Below, one piece after another: positions 54,999 to 64,000 of a stretch of DNA of 64,000 nt. The position numbers and the translations under genes are program-made. Below the pieces are notes generated by a model. That model was not told where the DNA came from and did no database searches. It was given only the letters and a program-made list of their open reading frames with translations. The DNA lies in the NCBI RefSeq assembly GCF_000312305.1, contig NZ_HE999447.1, positions 322,073 to 386,072 on the forward strand, given 5' to 3'. Numbering within the stretch: position 1 is the stretch's first letter; the number at the start of each line of letters is the position of its first letter. This DNA is from Prevotella conceptionensis 9403948. Lineage in GTDB: Bacteria > Bacteroidota > Bacteroidia > Bacteroidales > Bacteroidaceae.

Positions 54999-55640
54999 GC
55001 AAATTTTAACATTATGAGTGCCCTTTTCGGCTACCAATTGCCTGCCTTGCCGCAAAAAATCGATTCTCGCGAAGGTTTGCTTTGATGCCAAAAGGGGTTA
55101 GTTATATATGCAGGCAAACTGAATATTCATTCTATAAAATCGCCTTCCGTACCAGTTTTTGGACTATTTGCGGCAACATGTACTGCAATTTGCTGCAAAA
55201 CGCAGTGCAATATGCCGCTAAATGCAGTGCGTTTTGATGCTAAACGCAGTGCGTTTTGATGCTAAATGCAAGGTAAAATGGTGCTAAATGCAGTGCAAAA
55301 TGCAGCTAAACGTAAGACGAAAAGAATAAATATGCACTGCAATGGCATAAACAAAACCCTTTCGAGCCATTAAAAACATGGCTCAAAAGGGCAAAATAGG
55401 CCTTAAAAAGTAGCATTTTAGGGGCTAAAAGCGAGTAATTGGGAGTTAAAAAATATGGGGTGGCAACCAAAATAGAAAGATTAAATGGTGCAAAATGCAG
55501 GTTGTTTTCTTAAAAACAGACAGAACAAAAGACAGGAAAGACTAAAAACAGTAGATATTTACCTACTTTTTAGCCTGTATTTTCGCTAAAACGGAGTGAG
55601 AATTAGAGCGATATTGTAAAATAAAATATAATAATTTAAG
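54999..55640 (+). repeat. Composite brick element, copy E
   Basis: The left module starts AAATTTTAACATTATGAGTG and has AAATCGATTCTCGCGAAGG. Seven 22-bp bricks lie at 55170-55323. The right module has ACATGGCTCAAAAGGGC and CGCTAAAACGGAGTGAG and ends at ATAATTTAAGC. It sits between the two nuclease paralogs, so it may have taken part in their duplication or simply landed between them. Confidence 0.87.
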
Positions 55641-55735
55641 CTTTTGAGTTGGTAAGTTTGTGAGCTGATGATTTGGTGAGTTGATAAGATTGTGAGATTG
55701 TGAGTTGATGTATTCGGGAGTAGCTGGGTTTCGTG
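55641..55735. repeat. Octamer array at the right end of copy E
   Basis: About 11 decayed AGTTGGTA, AGTTTGTG and AGTTGATA type units directly after the element. Confidence 0.7.
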
Positions 55736-55818
55736 TCTTTATAAGCCAGCGAGTTGATTTGTCCTGCACTCCGTATATGAGAGGAATGCTTGCCTTGTTG
55801 TTGGCATCACAAAGATAA

Positions 55819-55866
55819 CAAACCCCGCTCAATTTATAGAAAGATTAAAAGTCAAGACGACTTCTA
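55819..55866. repeat. 48-bp segment shared with 44729-44766
   Basis: AAACCCCGCTCAATTTATAG, then ATTAAAAGTCAAGACGAC, closely matches a segment just before the 66-bp satellite. It marks a second dispersed sequence near brick elements D and E. Confidence 0.6.
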
Positions 55867-56097
55867 TTTGTTTGTAAGTTATCTATCGTAAGTTTACCAG
55901 TTTTTTACATGATAAAACTTCTAAAACGGGCTAAGAAATAAAGTCAAAAACGAATAACTCATCACCCCAAAGCTAAAAAGATTGTCGACTAAACTCCCAA
56001 CAAGCAAAGCTACTACTCCCCTTACTCCTTATTAAGTCCCTAAACAAGCCCTCTTAACATCTTAAAAGCAGAAACTTCACCGCTCTTTTACCAGTTC
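55867..56097. other. Gene-free stretch
   Basis: About 230 bp of AT-rich sequence with no recognisable gene, downstream of the second nuclease gene. Confidence 0.45.
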
Positions 56098-56976
56098 TTA
56101 CCAATCGTCCAAGCTACTCGTTGCCTCCACTTCGTTCTCCACTTTGTCGGGCAAAGCAGGGAAAAAGTCGATACCTGTGATACGTTCCACGTCGTCGATG
56201 GTATTCACGTAATAGCTTTTAGGCCTATTTCCCGACTCGTTACGATAAATAAAGCCAATGGCCTTGGGCTTTTTCTCCATGCACAACACCACCTTAAAGA
56301 AAGCCTCTGGCACCGTTACCTTGTTTTTTCCGATGGTCTTATGTTTCCCCTTAAACAGCACAGGACCCGCCACTATATAAATGCTGCCATACGTTTTAGC
56401 CCACTTCCTACAGAGGATTTCCAGTTCGTGCCAGTCGCCAACGTTCAGGTTATGGTCTTGCGGACACACATTCGTAAGCAAAAACGATTGCTCTTGTGCA
56501 GTAGCATCCCAGCGATTATCGGCCGATGGGCAAAGGTGTCCACGGTCATAACCACTCCTTACGTAGTCAAAGTCCACCGCCCTAGGCATTGGCACATCGG
56601 TATCTTCATGAAACTTAACGCCCGCCCGCTTGTTCTTTCCCTCGGTATGCGCCCCTGTAAGCCTCCACGCCACCCAATTAGGTATGTGTAAGTCGCTGTT
56701 ATACGATGCCGTGTAAGCCACTCGTTTCAATATCTGTTCAGGTCTGTCGGTCAGTTTCTTAGGCACTTCAAGTCCATCAGCAACCTTATATGCTGCTTTC
56801 CCTTGCTTATCGGTGCCATATCCGTTCTTGCCTTCCGAATTAATCTGCCCGTCTTTCTGTTCTTGATAGGCATACTTTCCACCCAACTGCCGGCCAAGCT
56901 TAGACGGTTGCAGGCCACAAGCAGACAAGCAGAGGCCCGCCAATAACGCCAAACTATATACTTTCCGTGATTTCAT
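56098..56976 (-). CDS. NUC-type DNA/RNA non-specific endonuclease, lipoprotein
   Basis: This 292-residue protein has a signal with lipobox LSAC (Cys19), so it is probably a membrane-anchored lipoprotein. The nuclease domain has the intact DRGH motif in YDRGHLCPSADN and the Mg-binding Asn in LTNVCPQDHNLN. It should degrade DNA and RNA outside the inner membrane, for nutrient scavenging or defence against extracellular DNA. It is paralogous to the gene at 53864, very similar from about residue 75 to the end. Confidence 0.92.
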   Translation of the reverse strand: MKSRKVYSLALLAGLCLSACGLQPSKLGRQLGGKYAYQEQKDGQINSEGKNGYGTDKQGKAAYKVADGLEVPKKLTDRPEQILKRVAYTASYNSDLHIPNWVAWRLTGAHTEGKNKRAGVKFHEDTDVPMPRAVDFDYVRSGYDRGHLCPSADNRWDATAQEQSFLLTNVCPQDHNLNVGDWHELEILCRKWAKTYGSIYIVAGPVLFKGKHKTIGKNKVTVPEAFFKVVLCMEKKPKAIGFIYRNESGNRPKSYYVNTIDDVERITGIDFFPALPDKVENEVEATSSLDDW

Positions 56977-57366
56977 AAATGCTGTTCAGCTGTATCTTTC
57001 GTTTATAAACATCGTAAGTAGACTTGTTTGATGAGGTACTAATCCAGCAAACAAAGTACCAAATTATGCAACAAAGGTAGCAAAATAATACTACAACAAC
57101 AAATTAAAGCCCTAAATACGGTGCAAAACTCCCACGCACAACAAAAGAACATTGTCCCTTCAATAGTCAACACAAGCCGTACTTCAAATAGCTATTGCCA
57201 AGCCATATTTAGCCCAACCCTACCGCAACCAAACGACAAAGGTGCTATTCATTACCCTTGAAAGCAAACACAACAGACAACAGAAACAAGCGGCAATGCG
57301 TAACTTCGAAAACGCCAAATGCAATGATGGTGAAGACATTGGCAAGGTAAATGTGTTGAAATTTAA
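56977..57366. other. Divergent upstream region
   Basis: A -7 box for the nuclease (TACCTTTG, minus strand 57079-57072) is visible. No gene or repeat was recognised in the remaining 300 bp. Confidence 0.45.
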
Positions 57367-57398
57367 TTTGGAACATATTGAGAAAATTCATATATTTG
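57367..57398 (+). promoter_or_regulatory. Promoter of the outer membrane barrel genes
   Basis: TTTG (57367-57370), 20 bp, TATATTTG (57391-57398). The start is predicted near 57402, with a leader of about 165 nt to the ATG at 57570. Confidence 0.78.
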
Positions 57399-57569
57399 CA
57401 AGGTGTAACCCCTATCTGCACACCTAGAAATGTGCAGAATGGTTACCTATACCCCATGACACAACCAAAGCCCGCTGGCAACGGCAATGCGGAACCCCAT
57501 ATCAGAGCGTCTTACATCAAAGAGAAGACCACCAACACCCCACCGTTTCATCCCTTATCCCAACGACAA

Positions 57570-59975
57570 ATGAAAATATTAAACACATATCTATTGCTCA
57601 TGTTCCTTTGTCTTTCGGTTTATATAGAGAAGGCAGAGGCACAACAAACACTGACCCTTCTCGTGAGCGACAGCCTTAGTGGAGAGCCCCTAACCTTCGT
57701 CAACATTAAGGTTAAGCGTGCGAAAGACAGCTTGGCATGTTACTCCGACTCTATCGGCAAGTGCGTAATTCCACTCCAAGCAGGAAATTACGAGTTGCTG
57801 TTTAGCAATGTAGGTTACATCAATCACAAAGAAAACATAACACTCGATGCAGACAAAACACTGCACATAAAACTCTCGGCCAATGCCAAAGTATTGGGCG
57901 AAGTATCGGTTGTGGGACGAAAACGCCTTATCAAGATAACACACAACGGATTGGAATACGACCTATCGAAAGACCTTGCCATACAATCCACCAACCTACT
58001 TACCGCCCTCAACCGCGTTCCGTTGGTGAATGTAGATGCCAACGACAACATTACGGTGAAGGGCAGCACCTTTTTCTCCATCTTTCTTAATGGGCATCCT
58101 TATCGCATTGCGCAGTCTTCGCCCAAGGCCGTACTGCAATCCATCCCCGTTAGCACTGTGAAAAAGATTGAGGTTATCGACCGCATAAACGCCCGTTATG
58201 GCGGCGATGTGGGCGATGCGATAATCAATATCGTTACCAATCAGCAACTTTTCGACAACTATGCCCTAACCCTTAACGCCGGGGCAAACACCCAACCAAG
58301 GGCCAATGCAGGCCTCAACCTCATGGGAACGTACAAAAACATAGACTATTCATTGGGTTATAACTACGCTCTTGATGGCCAACGAAAGCAGCCCATTAAC
58401 TCAAAGAGCAGGTATGCGCAAGGTTCGCTATGGCAAGAATACAACGGTGAAGGCATTGGCGACGGCGATTGGAAAAGGCATACCGTAAGGGGCATGTTGC
58501 AATGGAGGCCCGACACGCTAAACACCTTGTATCTAGACGGACACGCCTTGATAGAACAAACCAACCTAAACACCCTGTGGCAACAAACCTTTAACGAACA
58601 AGGACAACTACCTTTACATAGTGCTTACGACTCTGAAAACAAGAACACAGCCGGCACTGCCGAAGCGAATGTCATCTATCGAAACCTCTTTCGCAAGACG
58701 GGAGACGAGCATTGGGTTGTAGGTTACCGATATACCTACAACCCTGACGTAAGACATTATTACCAAACCAACAGCAATTTACTTGGCAACGAGCGCAGAA
58801 TCAGGCGCAAAACCAACGGCGGACTGCACGAGCATAGCTTGTCGGTAGACCTCAATCTGCTTAACAACGACAACGCAACGTTGCTCATTGGCGGTAAACA
58901 AACCTTACGAAACGGCGACATCCAATCTTCGCACAGAATGTTGAAAGACGGAGAATGGGTAGACGATGTGGCAGAAAGCCTACAACAACAGCATCTGAAA
59001 TACACACAAAACGTATCGGCTGCTTACGCATCTATTTCGCTTGGTGTAGGCAACTTTACCCTAGACGCCTCGCTAAGGTGGGAATATGGCGACTTAAAGA
59101 TGCAATATCCAAAACAAACGGCGTACAACTTTGCTAGCAGAAAACATTATGTCCTACCATACGCAGGTATATACTATCAGGGCAAAAGTTCTTCATTGTC
59201 ACTTAATTACAATGCTGGCATAACACGCCCAAGCATACTCATGTTCAACCCTTTTAAGGCTATTGTGTCGCAATACTTAGCGGCTGAGGGCAACCCACAA
59301 CTGAAAAACACCTACACGCACACACTGGAAACATCGTATTCGCTTTACTCCAACACGCTGTTCCTCTCTTATAGCCTACATTACAAATGGATAAACCAAC
59401 CCATCATGGCCTTTCCTCGATACGACACTCACCAAAAACAGCTCATCACCCAATATCAAAATATAGCCTTCGCACGTGATTTTGGGTCGAACCTTTACTT
59501 TAATTACCGTCCCATACCGTTGCTTTCGCTCACTTTCTCTGGAAATATTGATTGGTATAAGAATCAAGAAAGCGAACAACTTTGGGATAAAAGCAACATC
59601 GCACACAACCTAACGCTGATGTGCGACGTATTTTTGAAGAAGAACTGGACCATTGGCTTGCAGTACGGCAACTACAAAAACCCAGCCGAGATATGGGCCA
59701 AGTCGCACGCCTTCTCCATCTCATCACTGGCAATAAGCAAGTCGTTCTTTAAAGGCGCACTCAATGTGAGGGCAGTAATGAACTCGCCTTTCCAAAAGTA
59801 CAACGAGCTGTTGGTTGAACAACATCTCACCCACTTCTGGCGTTCGCAAGCCAACTATCTCACGGCTAGGGCCTTCGGCCTAGACATAACCTATACCTTT
59901 AAAAGCGGAAACCCCAAAGAGCTGAAACGCGACAGCCGCTTAAAGAGTTCAGACCAAAAGACAGGTGTTGAATAA
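57570..59975 (+). CDS. TonB-receptor-like outer membrane beta-barrel protein 1
   Basis: This 801-residue protein has a signal peptide (about 1-25, ending AEAQ). A carboxypeptidase regulatory-like fold follows at about 28-110 (SDSLSGEPLTFVNIKVKR), then a plug-like domain (GLEYDLSKDLA, PLVNVDANDNITVKGS) and a long beta barrel of the OMP_b-brl_3 type. A classic TonB box is not evident. The frame opens further upstream, but the promoter lies inside that extension, so I use MKILNTYLLL. It is followed 14 bp later by a second barrel gene. Substrate unknown. Confidence 0.85.
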   Translation: MKILNTYLLLMFLCLSVYIEKAEAQQTLTLLVSDSLSGEPLTFVNIKVKRAKDSLACYSDSIGKCVIPLQAGNYELLFSNVGYINHKENITLDADKTLHIKLSANAKVLGEVSVVGRKRLIKITHNGLEYDLSKDLAIQSTNLLTALNRVPLVNVDANDNITVKGSTFFSIFLNGHPYRIAQSSPKAVLQSIPVSTVKKIEVIDRINARYGGDVGDAIINIVTNQQLFDNYALTLNAGANTQPRANAGLNLMGTYKNIDYSLGYNYALDGQRKQPINSKSRYAQGSLWQEYNGEGIGDGDWKRHTVRGMLQWRPDTLNTLYLDGHALIEQTNLNTLWQQTFNEQGQLPLHSAYDSENKNTAGTAEANVIYRNLFRKTGDEHWVVGYRYTYNPDVRHYYQTNSNLLGNERRIRRKTNGGLHEHSLSVDLNLLNNDNATLLIGGKQTLRNGDIQSSHRMLKDGEWVDDVAESLQQQHLKYTQNVSAAYASISLGVGNFTLDASLRWEYGDLKMQYPKQTAYNFASRKHYVLPYAGIYYQGKSSSLSLNYNAGITRPSILMFNPFKAIVSQYLAAEGNPQLKNTYTHTLETSYSLYSNTLFLSYSLHYKWINQPIMAFPRYDTHQKQLITQYQNIAFARDFGSNLYFNYRPIPLLSLTFSGNIDWYKNQESEQLWDKSNIAHNLTLMCDVFLKKNWTIGLQYGNYKNPAEIWAKSHAFSISSLAISKSFFKGALNVRAVMNSPFQKYNELLVEQHLTHFWRSQANYLTARAFGLDITYTFKSGNPKELKRDSRLKSSDQKTGVE

Positions 59976-59989
59976 TAGCTGCAACTACA

Positions 59990-62383
59990 ATGCCCCACAC
60001 AAAAAAGACAGACAACTGCATGTTGAAGAACGCTATGCGTTCGCAGGCACAAGCTTTTCTCTCGCTCCGCAAAAAGCTATGCCTCGTGTTGCTCTGCGCC
60101 ATGCAGATAATTTATGCCCAGAGTTTTTCCCTTATCGGTAAGATAAACGACAACACAACACGAAAGCCCATAAAGGCAGCGCAAATAACCTTATTAGCAG
60201 CCGATGGAGTAAGCGCAAAGGCATCTATAGCGAGTAACGAAGATGGTAAATTCGCCTTAACCAGCCTTCCCCCTGCCTCCTATCATCTACGCATAACCAG
60301 CGTGGGCTATAAGCCTATGCTGCTAACCACCGTGGAATTGAACAAAGACATAGACCTAGGCGAACTTCTTTTAAAGCCCGACACCGTGCAACTAGGTGAA
60401 GTTATGGTGTCGGCCAACCTACAAAAGAATGCCGATAGGTGGGTTTTCTACCCCTCGGACGCAATAAAGCGACAAAGCACAGATGCCTACGACGTGCTGC
60501 AACGCATGGCATTACCCGACCTTCAATTCGACTTGATGAACCGAACGCTATCTTCGCAGAAAGGCGGTGCACTGCAAATACGCATCAATGGCGTGCCTTC
60601 TAAACAGTCAGACCTTGCTGCCCTGCAACCACAAGACATCGCCAGGGTGGAATACATCGACAACCCAGGCATCGCTTACGGCGATGGCGTGGCCGCTGTG
60701 TTATTGGTTCACACCAAACGAGGATACGAGGGGATGCAAGGCGGAGTGCAAATCGCCAACGCCTTAACCACAAAACAAGGCAACGCCTACGCCTATTTGA
60801 AGATTGTTGGGCAGAAACACCAACTCGCCATCACCATAGACGGGCTTTATAAAAGCGTGGGTGGCGTGTTCAACAACAGCGACAAAACCTTGCGTTACCC
60901 TGCCAACGAATTGACACTTAACACCAAAGGCGACGACAAGGCTTACCGCTATCGCAACGGCAGCGTGAAATTGGAGTATAACAAACTGCTAGACACGCGC
61001 AACTCTTTCTTCAACATCGTGGCCAATTACGCCACATCGCGCCAGCCCGAAAATGTTTCACAAAGCCATGCGCAAAGCAACGGCGCGCCCTTCTTCTCAG
61101 AAGCGTTGCTCACTAGGGACAGAACGCACAACGCCTCGCTAGACTTTTACCTCGACAAGCAATTCGCTAGCAAAGCAAACCTGCTGGCCAACCTCACGGC
61201 AACCTACATCGGCAGCGACTATCGCAGGGCTTACAGCAAGGCATACCATGCCGCTGCACAGCCTGCATTCTCCAATGCCTACGACGTTGACGGCAAACAC
61301 AAGTCGGTTATCGGCGAGGTTATCTTCAAGCAACCGTTGTCTAAGCAACTCAACCTTACCATCGGCACGCACAATCGCCTATCCAAAACCAACAACACTT
61401 ACGTTGCAACCAACACAACGACCCCCACTTCGCTGCTCAACTTCAACAACTACGACTACGTAGAACTAAGCGGTATGCTGGGCAAATTGGCCTATTCGGT
61501 AGGTGGGGGCTATTCGTTTTACCGCATGAAGAACGACAGTCTTGTGGCGCAATACCACTTCTTTCGACCTTCCCTCACACTATCCTACCCGCTTTCAAAG
61601 ACATTCAGGCTGCAATATTATCTCGGCATCAACCCTGTGGAGCCACAATTGGCCATGCTGTCGGGCTTCGTCCAAACGCAGTCAGAATATGAATTGTGGC
61701 AAGGCAACCCACATCTCAAGCCCTATCAGGCCTATATCAACCAGCTTTCGCTTAGCTTTCAGAAGCGGGAAACCATGCTAGGCTTCGTTACCTACCTGCA
61801 CTACAGCAACCATCCCTTCACAAACAATCCCCCCGTATATGATGCCGCAACCAACATGTTCGTCTATACATCGGCAAATCAGCACAGCTTCACCCACCTG
61901 CAAATGCGCCTCTACGCCAGCCAGAGCCTCTTTTCGCAATCCTTGAGACTGTCGGGGTGGCTCACACTTAACCGCTACATCAACAATGGGTTAAGCTTTT
62001 TCACCACCTATACAGACGTGATTGGCAGCCTGTCTGCGAGCTACGACCGCCCCAAATGGGGTTTGCAAGCCAGCTTCCGTTCGGCTATCACCACCATGTT
62101 CAACCAAACCAAGACGCGAACAGCACCCAACTTGCAGCTAAGTGCCTATTACAACCTCCACCGCTTACGTTGCACCCTCAGCATAAACAATCCCTTCATG
62201 TCGGCCGCCACCACGGTTTCGACAATGAATAGCGAACTAATCAGTGCCACCACATACAAGTTTGCCAAATATAAAGATAGCCTTGTGCAGCTCTCCCTTA
62301 GATATAGCTTCAGGAAAGGAAAAGTGCGCAACCTGCAAAAACAAATGGATAATGCCGATAACGATGCGGGAGTGGTGAGGTGA
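59990..62383 (+). CDS. TonB-receptor-like outer membrane beta-barrel protein 2
   Basis: This protein of up to 797 residues has a hydrophobic signal at about 30-44 (LCLVLLCAMQIIYAQ), a carboxypeptidase-like domain (IGKINDNTTRKPIKAAQITLLAADG), a plug (ALQIRINGVPSKQSDLAAL) and a barrel. The signal is preceded by a long charged N-terminus, so an internal ATG at about 60020 or 60035 may be the true start. It is similar in layout to gene 1 but clearly diverged, so this is an old duplication. Spacing of 14 bp suggests one operon. Confidence 0.82.
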   Translation: MPHTKKTDNCMLKNAMRSQAQAFLSLRKKLCLVLLCAMQIIYAQSFSLIGKINDNTTRKPIKAAQITLLAADGVSAKASIASNEDGKFALTSLPPASYHLRITSVGYKPMLLTTVELNKDIDLGELLLKPDTVQLGEVMVSANLQKNADRWVFYPSDAIKRQSTDAYDVLQRMALPDLQFDLMNRTLSSQKGGALQIRINGVPSKQSDLAALQPQDIARVEYIDNPGIAYGDGVAAVLLVHTKRGYEGMQGGVQIANALTTKQGNAYAYLKIVGQKHQLAITIDGLYKSVGGVFNNSDKTLRYPANELTLNTKGDDKAYRYRNGSVKLEYNKLLDTRNSFFNIVANYATSRQPENVSQSHAQSNGAPFFSEALLTRDRTHNASLDFYLDKQFASKANLLANLTATYIGSDYRRAYSKAYHAAAQPAFSNAYDVDGKHKSVIGEVIFKQPLSKQLNLTIGTHNRLSKTNNTYVATNTTTPTSLLNFNNYDYVELSGMLGKLAYSVGGGYSFYRMKNDSLVAQYHFFRPSLTLSYPLSKTFRLQYYLGINPVEPQLAMLSGFVQTQSEYELWQGNPHLKPYQAYINQLSLSFQKRETMLGFVTYLHYSNHPFTNNPPVYDAATNMFVYTSANQHSFTHLQMRLYASQSLFSQSLRLSGWLTLNRYINNGLSFFTTYTDVIGSLSASYDRPKWGLQASFRSAITTMFNQTKTRTAPNLQLSAYYNLHRLRCTLSINNPFMSAATTVSTMNSELISATTYKFAKYKDSLVQLSLRYSFRKGKVRNLQKQMDNADNDAGVVR

Positions 62384-62496
62384 CAACATACATTCGCCCT
62401 GCAGACATCCTTACATGTAGAAAGGAGTAATGTTTTCACATTAACTTTTTTTCATTCATTTCTTTAACGCCAGAACTAGTAAACGCGATAGATCAT

Positions 62497-64000
62497 ATGC
62501 ATAAGACCATCTTTCTTCTTCTCTCCCTATTGTTGCCTTTATTCCCTAGCTGGGGACAGAGCATCTCTGGACAGATTGTGGATGAGAAAAATACGCCCAT
62601 TGAATACGCTAGCATTATTGGCGTTTCACCATTAGACACGACTAAGACAATCGTTTCCGCCTTTAGTAAAGAAGGGGGGTATTTTGTTTTAGACTGCTCT
62701 TTACACAAAAATGACACGCTGCGTTTGAAAATTAGTTGCGCTGGGTATAAAACATTTCACACTGTTGTGGCGGCCAATCATACGTTTGAAAAGCCAATAG
62801 CGCTGGAAGAGAGCGTGATTGGACTGAATGAAATTGTAGTTTCTGCATACAAACAAGCGATTACGCTTGCAGACGGGAAGATAGGAATAGACACAGAGAA
62901 GCTTAGATTAGGCAACAACGACAATGTGTTAGACGTGTTGAAGCGAGCTCCTGGCGTTGTTGTTTCTCATGATGCCATAACAGTTCAAGGTAACGACCCA
63001 CTTGTAGTTATCGATGGGGTGAAACAAAGGATGCCAATGGGCATTCTTCTCACTTACCTTAAGTCGATGCCTGCCGCTAATCTTAAGCGATTATTCATAA
63101 AGAGCATGGCAACCGCAGAGAATAGGCTGTCTGGTGAAGACGCAACAATTGAGTTGCAGACAAAGAAAATGCAAACACGCGGCTCCAACATCAGCAACAC
63201 TATCCACGGAACGCTTCTACGTAACAACGCTTTCAGATGGGGCGATTACATTGACATACGAGCCAGGCATGACAATCTGTCAGGAAGTGCAACTGCTGGA
63301 TACGTCAAATCTAAACTCAAATCTGAGGAAGAGGAAAGATTTCCTTATGAGCAACACGAGAAATTGATTAACCAGAAAGCGACTAGAGATAAGGATGCCT
63401 ATTTCGGAGTGTTGAACATGAGCTGGATGCCGAGCTTCTTAAAAGGGAGCTTAAATTATTTTGTGTCTTACTATGTGGACGATTCACGGCGTAAGGGCAA
63501 AGAAGCTTACAATACAGATGCTGTCCTAGATAAGCTTACAGAGAGAGAAATCAATGATTGGACCGACTTGTTGTCCACAAACATCGAGTATCTTTCGGCA
63601 GATACATGAAACACCAGTTCAAAATATCATACGGCCTGCTTGCTGGTAGCGACGACTATGCCCAAACCGTAAACAATAGCTTGGGAAACTCGGTTAATAC
63701 CAACAAGACAATGGATGGACATAGACATATCATAGAAACCCAATACACTTTAAAACGACCTAAGTTTGTGTATACTGTCGGCAACCAGAACTACATTTCT
63801 AAAATGAACGAAAACGTTAAGTCGAAGAATGGCTCTGACTTCTCAATGTGGGAAACCATCATGGGGCTGTACATGTCGGGCAAAATTAAGTTAACTCAAG
63901 ACCTGTCGCTGTACTTGGGGGCGCGGACGGAGTATGCACATTATAAATATCTAGTGGCTAATACTATTTCAAGGAGCAAAGAATGGAACGTTGCTCCTTA
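62497..64000 (+). pseudogene. Outer membrane beta-barrel protein 3, frameshifted, cut by window end
   Basis: Frame 1 runs from 62497 to a TGA at 63607-63609: signal peptide ending WGQ, then a carboxypeptidase-like domain (SGQIVDEKNTPIEYASIIGV), a plug (NDPLVVIDGVKQRM) and the first barrel strands. Directly at the stop a different frame opens (ATG at 63606) and continues to the window end with barrel-like strands (HQFKISYGLLAG, FVYTVGNQNYISKM, KLTQDLSLYLGARTEYAHYKY). Together they equal one family member with a 1-base shift near 63605. The 4-bp ATGA overlap would also allow coupled translation of two pieces. Confidence 0.75.

Noticed and set aside
63600-63612. Programmed ribosomal frameshift in barrel gene 3
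   Set aside because: There is no slippery heptamer or downstream stem at the junction; mutation or a read error is simpler.

Overview
The window reads as chromosome of an oral-type Prevotella or close relative (Bacteroidales). Promoters fit the Bacteroidetes sigma-ABfr pattern (TTTG or TTG, about 19-20 bp, then TAnnTTTG). The genes also fit: S9B dipeptidyl peptidase IV, SusC/TonB-like outer membrane barrels, a GldB-like lipoprotein, secreted proteins with a Prevotella-type GIYIVNGKK tail, and pyruvate:ferredoxin oxidoreductase for anaerobic metabolism. The species is inferred from protein flavour only.

Layout. 1-356: 3' end of an IS4-type transposase. 0.6-1.4 kb: rplU-rpmA with a foldable leader. 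2.9-7.6 kb (minus): ftsY, rimO, an HU gene, and an HU domain fused through a membrane segment to LysM. 7.9-9.7 kb: an acidic orphan protein and a family 2 glycosyltransferase. 9.9-17.3 kb (minus): a compact envelope cluster (MsbA-like exporter, LtaS-like phosphotransferase, lipid A acyltransferase, GT11 and two GT2 enzymes) that probably builds and exports lipid A/core or a related glycolipid. 18-35.7 kb: mainly housekeeping genes (radical SAM protein, DPP-IV, trmO, pheT, yebC, dnaB, ispE) with secreted proteins among them. 36-42.7 kb: DASS transporter, an ATPase with a Walker B glutamate-to-glutamine change, and PFOR. 42.8-46.4 kb: no intact gene, almost all repeats. 46.4-53.8 kb: XRE regulator, holA, HsdR-N protein, BASS transporter, TerB/DnaJ protein, Cys-rich peptide, zinc-ribbon protein and Nif3. 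53.9-57 kb: two paralogous NUC-type nucleases, one with its lipobox Cys and catalytic His changed. 57.4-64 kb: three outer membrane barrel genes in a row, the last frameshifted and cut by the window end.

The most unusual layer is non-coding. A composite element of about 640 bp occurs four times (about 1.97, 25.7, 43.7 reversed and 55.0 kb), with a fifth decayed copy at 22.4 kb. Each carries 6-8 tandem 22-bp bricks with a near-palindromic core between conserved flanks. Tandem octanucleotide arrays of AGTTGNNN type lie against the right end. A separate array at 35.75 kb has a similar 22-23-bp period but a different palindrome. A 66-bp satellite (44.76-46.17 kb) keeps exact register over eleven core units and decays at both edges. 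This resembles composite MITEs with internal minisatellites, as I recall them from Porphyromonas gingivalis, but the sequences here are their own family. No tRNA, rRNA or CRISPR locus was seen.
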